From: Caldithrix sp.
GTDB lineage: Bacteria; Zhuqueibacterota; Zhuqueibacteria; Thermofontimicrobiales; Sulfurfontimicrobiaceae
Length of the DNA: 64,000 nucleotides
Direction of reading: 5' to 3'
Assembly (NCBI GenBank): GCA_020722815.1
Contig: DYKB01000008.1
Coordinates: 50,428 to 114,427 of the forward strand
The notes under the pieces are model-generated. The model saw only the letters and a program-made list of their open reading frames with translations, ran no database searches and was not told where the DNA came from. Of this stretch, positions 54,801 through 61,859 are shown piece after piece (the first letter of the stretch is position 1; the number at the start of each line of letters is the position of its first letter). The position numbers were made by a program, and so were the translations under genes.

Positions 54801-55184
54801 TGAATAGGCAACATCCCGTTGAATTTTTTCTCTTTCAGCGACGACGGTTACTTCATCGCCGGAGAGAACAGTGGGGGACATTTTTATATTAATGGTGGTC
54901 GTTCGTTCGATACTCACCCGGACATCTGTAATGGTTTTGGTCGAATATCCCATAAATCGGGCTTTGATTGAATAAGATCCTGGGGGGATATTGATGATAA
55001 AAAATTTGCCTGTCAAATCGGTTGCTGCACCGAGATTTGTGCCCTCAATGAGCACATTGACACCGGGTAATGCTTCACCGGTCTCGGCGTCACTTACCGT
55101 ACCCGAAATTTTACCGGTCGTAGCAGCCGATAACCAGGAGAAGAGTAAAAATAGAAGAAAGAAAAGTATTAACATCTTTTTCAT
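51879..55184 (-). CDS. SusC-like TonB-dependent receptor
   Basis: 1101 residues. Signal peptide 1-20; a carboxypeptidase-regulatory-like domain at ~22-105 (GKISGTVSDAETGEALPGVN, TDLTGKFFIINIPPGSYSI); plug domain ~125-235 (ATIDMAASIDRNEDTGNIII, GGFSPEYGQVRSGVINIVTK); then a large beta-barrel ending in YGFQLEF with the C-terminal Phe of outer-membrane barrels. It imports oligosaccharides released at the surface using TonB-derived energy. No SusD gene is adjacent; the FN3-type protein and PorV-like gene follow directly. A strong GGAGGACAGG site precedes the ATG. The lone receiver gene ends 142 bp upstream. Confidence 0.93.
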   Translation of the reverse strand: MKKMLILFFLLFLLFSWLSAATTGKISGTVSDAETGEALPGVNVLIEGTNLGAATDLTGKFFIINIPPGSYSIKARFMGYSTKTITDVRVSIERTTTINIKMSPTVLSGDEVTVVAEREKIQRDVAYSQSALIAEEVTSAPTGTDIRATIDMAASIDRNEDTGNIIIRGSFADEVGLIIDDFASQDKRHGTPIFKISRASIKEIQILTGGFSPEYGQVRSGVINIVTKEGGDKYHGMLEYHFRPPGVRHVGPNVHSRANWWEKGKFTFMELREPGQMTVGGATYSGYRTVNNEGNTIFISGDQTYTKWDNFTNTTRTNWRGETIPVYTNELGENVDANYDGTPDFKGWNTFYRELMANRRIKDFKGVPKTSLSPEDLLEAENWFLRPWEYDFSDHYMEVSVGGPVPFTGHKLSFHLDGYYDQQAFPTKVFKDNYIDYVAKLKLRYDITPSMNIRYYGNYGAMQSVAFGNYEANLDPRNTMNSESSVLRNSAGKNMFNWGSRQTAYYKWYASNGLRFTHVMSPETFWEINTQYNRNSYGLRWEMPLRDTNTPAYTFYTQKDSTPVFLSEAPYGRYRTFSGGAIPEGKWTDPATGIEYPVWNVAPEMGSFHFGYQDENQDDSWYEEYSLKSDITSQLNQTHQIKAGVQFSYNLMHMHAGNRDGFIQTWGRQSWKPSSEHGSYSYLEGGLYVQDKIEFEGMIMNIGLRGDFFKANSPYFTEPWNYYYGSSAQFDENGKPIAGTFYSVAYDSMDFAPHEAGPLHFALAPRIGIAHPISEDAKIFFNYGYFYQKPGQNFLLLRRINPFWPLLEMNNPNLEFRKNINYEFGVEHNIADLFTYRVTGYYKDVYNEIGGVSYHPIAGTYLSGDTDAYTRWENNQYRDIRGVEFEVNGGFLRYFKTRLNYNYMLTRQGYYGFRDIYQDPFQDNQLQDPDASQPKPRPIFRAWLMLTTPQVHLGSSILNNLLSNLQVHTFFRWEAGEWFTYKRNSWSNKFPEEEQNVQWKPYHNGVDLQLYKGFNIGKLTLTAYLNVRNLLGTKQLFRQAFSGVRNPGFNMDDYMDYLEAKGKYEPGYYNDELEEILMRATPYYAIFQMPRTFIYGFQLEF

Positions 55185-55326
55185 TTCCTGTCCTCCAGCA
55201 GATTGTTGATAAAAGAATTGGAAATTAGTTTTTATTTATCGAACTAGGTAATTTGTCATATCTAAATCCCTGATAAAAATTTTATAAAATCATCCGCAAG
55301 CTCAGCCTGAAATTAATTCAGATTTA

Positions 55327-55752
55327 TCAGTTATCTGAGATGTGATGACTTTGTTTAATTCGTTTTTCAATTTTTTCTTTAACACGCCCTAAAACTTCAT
55401 GGAAATGTCCAGGTGTAAATGGTTTTAATAAAAATTGAAAGGAATATAATTCCTGAGCACGCAGGGCATACTTTTTATAGGCAGTGATAACAATGACGCA
55501 TGGCATATTCTGTAACCCTATTTTTTCTACCACTTCAAATCCATTCAAATCAGGAATCTGAATATCCAGGAAAACCAGATCGGGCGAAAGATCGTTAATG
55601 GCGGATATGGTCTGGATGCCATTTTCGCACTCCCCAATGACTTCAAATTCAGGATGCTCACCCATTAAATCCCGAATTCGCTCGCGGGCCAATGGTTCGT
55701 CATCGACAATTAAAACATGAAGACCTGTTATCGATTCTCGCCTGTTATTCAT
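55327..55752 (-). CDS. Stand-alone response-regulator receiver protein
   Basis: 141 residues: a single CheY-like domain with DDEPLARERIRDL near the start, phospho-acceptor Asp63 in LVFLDIQIP, VITAYKKYA, and LLKPFTP with the conserved Lys. It closely resembles the receiver of the LytTR regulator encoded next to it (DDEPIARERLKNFL, LVLLDIQMP), but the LytTR DNA-binding domain is absent. After the receiver only a charged tail (KIEKRIKQSHH) remains. It probably arose by duplication of the neighbour and loss of the output domain, and may act as a phosphate sink or protein-protein regulator. The ribosome binding site is poor. Confidence 0.85.
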   Translation of the reverse strand: MNNRRESITGLHVLIVDDEPLARERIRDLMGEHPEFEVIGECENGIQTISAINDLSPDLVFLDIQIPDLNGFEVVEKIGLQNMPCVIVITAYKKYALRAQELYSFQFLLKPFTPGHFHEVLGRVKEKIEKRIKQSHHISDN

Positions 55753-55786
55753 GCGTTATTTGATTTCTTTGATACTGAAATGTCAC

Positions 55787-55850
55787 TCAGGTTAATTTAA
55801 TATTTCAGATACGTTACCGTTATAATCATAGAAAAGTTAAATTAACCTGA
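55787..55850. promoter_or_regulatory. 14-bp inverted repeat before the receiver gene, candidate operator or attenuator
   Basis: TCAGGTTAATTTAA (55787-55800) and TTAAATTAACCTGA (55837-55850) are perfect inverted repeats 36 nt apart, 35-98 bp upstream of the receiver start. The gap 55753-56096 has no other recognisable feature. It could bind a regulator such as the nearby LytTR protein or fold in RNA; no direct evidence for either. Confidence 0.4.
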
Positions 55851-56096
55851 CCATATTTTTGGGATGAAATGAGGGTATTTTGTTACAAAAAGGACTATGG
55901 TGGGATGAAATTGATGGAACAAACCGGGACAAGCTGGGGCTGCGGTGGATTTTCAATATTTTTGTAGGTTATAACTGAGTAGACCGTCGTTTGGCTTGTT
56001 CTAATTTATCATAATAAAATTGAATAGTAAAAAAAGCAGGCAGTAAATCAGTGCGAAACTAAAAAAAAATTAATTCCTTTTAGCACATAATTGAGA

Positions 56097-56858
56097 TTAC
56101 CTGAAAAAATCCAGCAGCCGATCCCGATAATTCCGACTGAGTGTCAACCGTTTGCCACTCTGTAAAATGATTGTATATTCACCATGCGATTGTGGCTGAA
56201 GTTCTTTGATATTATCAATATTGACAATCTGCGTTCGGTGAATTCGAATAAATTTCTCCGGATCGAGTTTCATCTCCAGGCACTTCATCGTTTCACGATA
56301 AATATGTTTTTCATTTTTCGTGTAAAGAAGAACATAATTACCCGCCGATTCAATCCAGTCGACGTTTTCAGTTTTTATAAAATAAATCCGCCCACCGGTT
56401 TTGATGGCCAATCGTGAAAGAAATTTCTTCCCATCCTGCAAAGTCTTGAGCACACTGTTAAATTGAACGCTCAGTTGATTTAATTGGGAATTATTAATTT
56501 TATTTCTGGCGCGATTCAATGCTTCCAGAAAACGCTCATTATTAAATGGTTTCAGGATATAATCAAGGGCATGAACTTCGAATGCTTTAAGCGCAAAATT
56601 GTCGTAAGCAGTAATAAAAACCACTGCGGGCATTAAATCAGCCCCAATTGACTGGATAACGCCAAAGCCATCCATTTCTGGCATCTGAATATCCAGCAAA
56701 ACCAGATCCGGTTTCTTCTCTTCAATAAGCCGAACCGCTTCCAACCCATTTTCGCCTTCGCCAATAATTTCAATATCAGCCTCCTGCCGAAGGAAATTCT
56801 TGAGTCGTTCTCTGGCAATCGGTTCGTCGTCAATAATGATGACACGTATTTTTTGCAT
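56097..56858 (-). CDS. LytTR-family response regulator
   Basis: 253 residues. N-terminal receiver (1-120) with acidic pair IIIDDEPIARER, phospho-acceptor Asp56 in LLDIQMPEMDG, FITAYD and LKPFNNERF. The C-terminal LytTR DNA-binding domain (~150-253) has RIYFIKTENVDWIESAGNY, FIRIHRTQIVNIDNI and GKRLTLSRNYRDRL, all family landmarks. The gene starts 12 bp after the kinase gene stop and lacks a ribosome binding site, suggesting coupling. It is the likely transcriptional regulator of the TonB receptor and enzyme genes downstream. Confidence 0.95.
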   Translation of the reverse strand: MQKIRVIIIDDEPIARERLKNFLRQEADIEIIGEGENGLEAVRLIEEKKPDLVLLDIQMPEMDGFGVIQSIGADLMPAVVFITAYDNFALKAFEVHALDYILKPFNNERFLEALNRARNKINNSQLNQLSVQFNSVLKTLQDGKKFLSRLAIKTGGRIYFIKTENVDWIESAGNYVLLYTKNEKHIYRETMKCLEMKLDPEKFIRIHRTQIVNIDNIKELQPQSHGEYTIILQSGKRLTLSRNYRDRLLDFFR

Positions 56859-56870
56859 TTTTAAATTTTA

Positions 56871-57974
56871 TTAAAGATTGATGCTGTATGGAAATTCGAT
56901 ATTGACAATTAATCCCCCCTCGGGAATATTAATCAATTCAAACCGGTGATCCGAACCATAAAGTTTCTTAAGGCGTTCCTGAATATTGGAAAGTCCAATT
57001 CCTTTTCGAACCACTTCTGAGGAGGTGCCCTTAATGCCAGGGCCATTATCAATTACCTGAATACTGAGCCGATTCTTTTTTAAAGCTGCCTGAATTTGAA
57101 TAATACCCGGCCGCGAATAGGGGGCGACACAATATTTGATTGAATTTTCCACGAGCGGCTGTATAATCAGATTCGGTACCAGTTTATTTAAAGTTTCTTT
57201 TTGGATATCTTTTTCAACTTTTAGACGGTTTGGAAAACGAACCATTTCGATTTCCAGGTAATTATCCACAAATTCTATTTCCTCAGCTAATGAGACCAGT
57301 TGGCTATCGGTATTTTCAAGCGTACGCCGGAGCAAGTCGCTTAGTCTGGTGATCATTTTATCAGCCAAATCGGCATTTTTATGCACCAGAGCAGAAATTG
57401 TATGGAGCGCATTAAATAAAAAATGCGGTCGTAACTGCATTTTTAATACCTGGAGCTGTGCCCGGGCCAATTGTGTTTCCAACTGCTGCGTTTGTAATTC
57501 CTTTTGACGTGTTTTTTTATAATAATCAACAGCATATATCAAAATGAGGAATAACCAATAAATCAAATAATCGGCCAGATAGTTGACAATTAAAACTTCC
57601 AACATCCTTTTATAAAAAAAAGTTGGTGTTACCAGATAGCTCCGTAAAGGTAAACTGAGAAAATAGTAGAGCGATACTTTTATGGCGGTGATAAAAAGGC
57701 TGATCGGGAAATGAATCAAAATTAATTTGATAATTCCATAACGATAAACCGGAAGTTTTTGGCAGAGATAATAGAGCAGGGGGAGTAAAAAGAACCAGGG
57801 GATCCATGTTGTTAGTTTCCAGAAAAATTCAACCAGAAATTTTGAATCATTTTGTTTCAGCAGATTATCAATATACTGGTCTGTTGCGTTAATCAGTGCC
57901 AGGATGAGAAAAATAGAAAGGATAAATAACCAGATTAATAATATTCGTAGCTTCTTGTTTTGCAAATTTAGCAT
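56871..57974 (-). CDS. LytS/YehU-type sensor histidine kinase
   Basis: I choose ATG 57974 (367 residues, AGGG upstream); a TTG at 58028 would extend it. Four to five hydrophobic helices (~10-155) form the input. A short coiled linker (RQKELQTQQLETQLARAQLQ) leads to the His_kinase box LKMQLRPHFLFNALHT with His184. The ATPase part has IIQPLVENSIKYC (N box), IQVIDNGPGI and GIGLSNIQERLKKLYG. The domain order is typical of LytS partners of LytTR regulators. The signal sensed is unknown; the membrane part has no recognised ligand domain. Its stop lies 12 bp before the regulator gene. Confidence 0.93.
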   Translation of the reverse strand: MLNLQNKKLRILLIWLFILSIFLILALINATDQYIDNLLKQNDSKFLVEFFWKLTTWIPWFFLLPLLYYLCQKLPVYRYGIIKLILIHFPISLFITAIKVSLYYFLSLPLRSYLVTPTFFYKRMLEVLIVNYLADYLIYWLFLILIYAVDYYKKTRQKELQTQQLETQLARAQLQVLKMQLRPHFLFNALHTISALVHKNADLADKMITRLSDLLRRTLENTDSQLVSLAEEIEFVDNYLEIEMVRFPNRLKVEKDIQKETLNKLVPNLIIQPLVENSIKYCVAPYSRPGIIQIQAALKKNRLSIQVIDNGPGIKGTSSEVVRKGIGLSNIQERLKKLYGSDHRFELINIPEGGLIVNIEFPYSINL

Positions 57975-58118
57975 GAAGTTACCCTGTTTTTGACTGAAAA
58001 ATAGATTTAGTCTGGCTAAAAGATACAAAATATATACTTTTTTTTCAAGATAATTTTATGGTTAAACCCGAAGATTTTTAAAAGATAACAATTTAAACCC
58101 TTGAAACTTGCCTTTAAA

Positions 58119-59756
58119 TTATAATAGGTTTAAAATAAATGAGTGGACGTCATCAAAGAGAACAATCTGCTTTTGATGGGACTCACGACGTTTAAATTCC
58201 ACCCCACCCTGTTCAAGAGAACGATTGCTGACGGTTATACGGAGTGGAATTCCCAGTAAATCGGCATCGCTGAATTTAACGCCGGGACTTTCCGAACGAT
58301 CATCGAACAGCACATTAACTCCCGCCGCTGTGAGGGATTGATAAAGCGCCTCAGCTTTTTCGAGAACCACCGGATCATTCTGTTTACCGGCCAACTGGAT
58401 CAGATAAACCTGGTACGGCGAAATCGCCATCGGCCAGCAGAGACCGTTTTCGTCATAATAAGTTTCAGCGAGAAGGGTGATGATTGGTTCAAAGTGCAGC
58501 CAGCCGATTCCCAGCCAGACCGGATTCGCCTGGCCATTGGGATTCAGATAAGTAACTGGTTTGGTATGAATTTTAGCTTCACCAAACGGATGAATTCCGG
58601 AAAATGAAAAGAAAGAATTTGCTTCCAAACGGTTTGAGCAAACCGGGCAGGGATCATTTGGTCTCGCCATGACAATATCTGCCACTTTCGTGGCCTGATA
58701 ATCCCGGCCAAAGTTTGTGTTCCGCAGATGAAAGCCGGTTTCATTGGCGCCAGCCACTAAATTGACACATTTCGGAATAAGATCATCGACAACCACAATC
58801 AGATTTTTCAAACCAATCGGGGAGGCATAGCCCGGAACGGCGCCAGTTGCCAAAATTTGTGATTCATCGGCTGGTTGTATTTTTCGGGCGCCAATGGCTT
58901 GTGCCAATTTGAATTCATTTAATTCCATATCGCCTCTGACAACGGCAAACACGAATTTTTTTTCACCGTCATCAATTTCTGCCATGCGAAAAACAGCCTT
59001 CGCGGTTTTGGATTCCGGCACGTTTAGTAATTTTGCCAGGGCTTCAATTGTCGTTGTGTCAGGTGTCGCAACTTTTTCACTGGGCAATAATGGCTCGGTT
59101 GCCGGCGCCGGTTTTGATATCTGTGCATGGATTTGTTCTGCCTGATAACCACACCTGGGGCATTGTATCAAAACCCGATTTCCTTCAGGATGAAAATAAA
59201 TAAATTCTATAAAATCCGGTTGTTCCGGATTTAAAATAGCGGGAACCGGCGTGATTCCAATATTTTTAAAAAATTCCAGTAATAGCTGTTGAATTTTTTG
59301 GCCGATCTCCTTTATTTGGATTTCGGTTTCAGCAAAGAGATAGAAAGTCATTTGCGTCAATTCATTGGAAAATGGCCATAAGTAATTGGGCTGTTTATCC
59401 GCAGCGCATTGAGGCTGAACTGAAAACAGGAGGGCCGGCAATTGTCGATAGGAATGGATTTCTTTATTGGCAATATGGGTTGCGACGTTTGACTCGGTGG
59501 CCCGTGATTTTTGAGAGCCGGGAGTCATATTCCCATTGAAAACAGGGACTTTTATTCGCTGCCCATTCATTTTTTCAAGTTCTTTCACGAGCATGTTTTC
59601 TATCTGCTGCAAAAGTGCTGTTCCCATTTGGGGAAAATAAATTTTATCGGCAGCAATTTGACGTAAATATCCCGCCCGTTGAAGTCGTTGTAATCCAGCC
59701 GGCAGACTGGATATTTTTTCAAATAATGTGTGACTGAAAAGTTTTGAAACACGCAT
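58119..59756 (-). CDS. Prolyl-tRNA synthetase-like protein with degenerate catalytic motifs
   Basis: 545 residues aligning along the whole of bacterial ProRS: N-terminal RVSKLFSHTL and RAGYLRQIAA, IHSYRQLPALL, YbaK/INS editing domain at ~233-355 (TTIEALAKLLNVPESKTAKA, VVRGDMELNEFKL, GANETGFHLRN), and anticodon-binding domain with FDDRSESPGVKFSDADLLGI. The synthetic core is eroded. The GPTHEE block is replaced by ATESNVATH; motif 2 (usually FRDEIRPRFG, MKDAYSF) reads QPQCAADKQPNY and QMTFYLF; motif 3 (usually GIGVSRL) reads GIGWLHF. Cys pairs CPRC and CPVC flank the editing part. It may be a tRNA-Pro editing factor rather than a synthetase; a functional ProRS should exist elsewhere. Confidence 0.8.
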   Translation of the reverse strand: MRVSKLFSHTLFEKISSLPAGLQRLQRAGYLRQIAADKIYFPQMGTALLQQIENMLVKELEKMNGQRIKVPVFNGNMTPGSQKSRATESNVATHIANKEIHSYRQLPALLFSVQPQCAADKQPNYLWPFSNELTQMTFYLFAETEIQIKEIGQKIQQLLLEFFKNIGITPVPAILNPEQPDFIEFIYFHPEGNRVLIQCPRCGYQAEQIHAQISKPAPATEPLLPSEKVATPDTTTIEALAKLLNVPESKTAKAVFRMAEIDDGEKKFVFAVVRGDMELNEFKLAQAIGARKIQPADESQILATGAVPGYASPIGLKNLIVVVDDLIPKCVNLVAGANETGFHLRNTNFGRDYQATKVADIVMARPNDPCPVCSNRLEANSFFSFSGIHPFGEAKIHTKPVTYLNPNGQANPVWLGIGWLHFEPIITLLAETYYDENGLCWPMAISPYQVYLIQLAGKQNDPVVLEKAEALYQSLTAAGVNVLFDDRSESPGVKFSDADLLGIPLRITVSNRSLEQGGVEFKRRESHQKQIVLFDDVHSFILNLL

Positions 59757-60066
59757 TTATCAAATTCTCCATGTAAAAAGAGTGAGGTTATTGTATCTAT
59801 ATTTATTGAGTTTTGATTTAATAATCAAGTAAAAAAATGGTTTCCAACATCTACAATTCGATGATTGTATTTTTGATAAAAAACTTCTTGAGTTATTGAA
59901 CTTAATTTGTTAATTTCATATTTTAAAAGTATCGATCTTAATAAAAATCCGTTTCATTTAAAAACCAGAAACATAGATTTTCTACAAATATCTGAAGTTC
60001 CGGTAAGAGATTAGCTTAATTTAACTTTAAGAATAACAGAAAAAAATTATGAAAAGCGGAGGCGTT
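59757..60066. other. Divergent intergenic region
   Basis: This 310-bp AT-rich gap lies between the divergent ProRS-like and fucosidase genes and must hold promoters for both. TTGATT-TAAT-AATCAA (59813-59828) is a short palindrome, a weak operator candidate. No other structure or gene is seen. Confidence 0.4.
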
Positions 60067-61461
60067 ATGAATCAAAGTTCAATTTTCGTTTTACTGATTC
60101 TATTGGTATTGACAACCGTTCTTTTTGCTCAACAAAAGTACGAACCAACCTGGGAATCAATCGACAGCCGGCCGATTCCCTCCTGGTTTGAAGATGCCAA
60201 ATTCGGGATTTTTATTCACTGGGGTCTTTTTTCGGTACCCGCCTGGGGCCCGGTGAAGGATGTAAGCATCTACGAGAAATATGCTGAATGGTACTGGTAT
60301 AGCTTAATGAACCCCAGCCGACAGAGTCACACCCAATTTAAAGCCTTTCATGATAATGTTTACGGCGAAAAATTCAAATATCAGGATTTTGTGAAGGATT
60401 TTAATTGTGAAATGTTCGCGCCGGATGATTGGGCGAACGTTTTTCTGCAATCGGGCGCGAAATACGTCGTTTTGACTTCGAAGCATCACGAAGGATTTAC
60501 CCTCTGGCCGAATTCACAAGCCTGGAACTGGAATGCCGTGGATGTTGGTCCCCATCGTGATTTAGCCGGCGATTTGATTAAAGCTGTTCGGGCAAAAGGG
60601 ATCCGAATGGGATACTATTTCTCGCTTTATGAGTGGTTCAATCCGCTTTATAAGCAGGACATTCATAAATATGTCGATACCCACATGCTACCCCAGATGA
60701 AAGATCTGGTGACCCGGTACGAACCGGATATTCTCTGGACCGATGGCGAGTGGGATCATCCCAGTGAAGTCTGGCGCAGTACGGAGTTTCTGGCCTGGCT
60801 TTTCAACGAATCGACGGTAAAAAATTTTGTAGTGATTAATGATCGCTGGGGAAAAGAGACCCGAAGCAAGCATGGTGGTATTTATACCACTGAATACGAT
60901 CTGGTTCACGAGGCCAACGCCACCGCGATGGAAATTCAACATCCTTGGGAAGAATGTCGGGGTATCGGAACCTCATTTGGCTATAATCGGAATGAAAATC
61001 TGGCTAATTATTCCACATCTGAGCAACTGGTACATATTTTAATTGAAAAAGTGGCCCGCGGGGGGAATTTACTTCTCAATATTGGCCCCACCGCCGATGG
61101 CAGAATTCCCGTGATCATGCAGCAGCGCTTAAAAGATATGGGTGACTGGCTCAAAGTGAATGGTGAAGCGATTTATGGCAGCCGTAAATGGGCGAAATCA
61201 CCGAAGGTAACTGCAGCAACTAAAATATTTTTTACGACCAAAGGCAAAGACCTTTTTGTCATCTGTACAAAATTTCCGGAAAAGCCATTCGTGGTTGAAA
61301 ATATCGCGCAACCGACGACCGCGGCATTGCTGGGAGTTACCAGCGCGGTAAAAACGACTTATAAAAATGGCCAATTAACAATTACACCGCCACCCGTAAC
61401 ACCGGCCAATAATCCCTGTCAATATGCCTGGGTGATTAAATTGAAGGATGCTTTGAAGTAG
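60067..61461 (+). CDS. GH29 alpha-L-fucosidase, secreted
   Basis: I choose ATG 60067 (464 residues), four bases after GGAGG at 60058-60062; an in-frame ATG at 60049 lies before that site. A Sec signal (IFVLLILLVLTTVLFAQ) precedes the GH29 barrel: DAKFGIFIHWGLFSVPAWG, YVVLTSKHHEGFTLWPN, MGYYFSLYEWFNP, and DILWTDGEW with the nucleophile Asp226. VARGGNLLLNIGPTADG closes the catalytic domain and a C-terminal beta domain follows. It releases alpha-L-fucose. It has no T9SS tail and is on the opposite strand from the main locus, so it may be separately controlled. Confidence 0.95.
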   Translation: MNQSSIFVLLILLVLTTVLFAQQKYEPTWESIDSRPIPSWFEDAKFGIFIHWGLFSVPAWGPVKDVSIYEKYAEWYWYSLMNPSRQSHTQFKAFHDNVYGEKFKYQDFVKDFNCEMFAPDDWANVFLQSGAKYVVLTSKHHEGFTLWPNSQAWNWNAVDVGPHRDLAGDLIKAVRAKGIRMGYYFSLYEWFNPLYKQDIHKYVDTHMLPQMKDLVTRYEPDILWTDGEWDHPSEVWRSTEFLAWLFNESTVKNFVVINDRWGKETRSKHGGIYTTEYDLVHEANATAMEIQHPWEECRGIGTSFGYNRNENLANYSTSEQLVHILIEKVARGGNLLLNIGPTADGRIPVIMQQRLKDMGDWLKVNGEAIYGSRKWAKSPKVTAATKIFFTTKGKDLFVICTKFPEKPFVVENIAQPTTAALLGVTSAVKTTYKNGQLTITPPPVTPANNPCQYAWVIKLKDALK

Positions 61462-61508
61462 GGAAATTTATATGGCGTTCAAGATGTTTTTTTCCACATA
61501 ATCGTATC

Positions 61509-61572
61509 CCGTTCATCCAGTTAATCCTGTCTAGGAAAGTAATAATTTTGACAGGATAACCGGATGAACAGG
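61509..61572. repeat. Inverted repeat of the GGATGAACAGGA family
   Basis: CCGTTCATCCAGTTAATCCT (61509-61528, arm to 61531) pairs imperfectly with 61550-61572 around an 18-nt spacer. A related fragment is at 14201-14246. It lies 48 bp after the fucosidase stop. Further on, CCGCCTG/CAGGCGG (61776-61794) is a 7-bp hairpin; the rest of the gap 61462-61859 shows no gene. Confidence 0.6.
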
Positions 61573-61859
61573 ATTGATTTTTACTCATGCTGAAAACGAC
61601 GACGACTTGAGTCGATCAATTAAAAATCCCAATCCTTCTGCTAAAATCTATTGCTTATTTGATCAGAAATTTTTATCTTAACTCGTGAAAAATTGAATTT
61701 TCCGGCTGCAGGAATGACTTTTTTCGATTTTTCAGGTAAAAATTTTATTTCTGGTATAAATTTGGCATACAATCCCCGCCTGTCAATCAGGCGGAGAAAA
61801 AGGGGAATTTCGTCAGGCCAGATTTTAAAGATCGACAAGCGTCTGACAGGAGAAAATGC

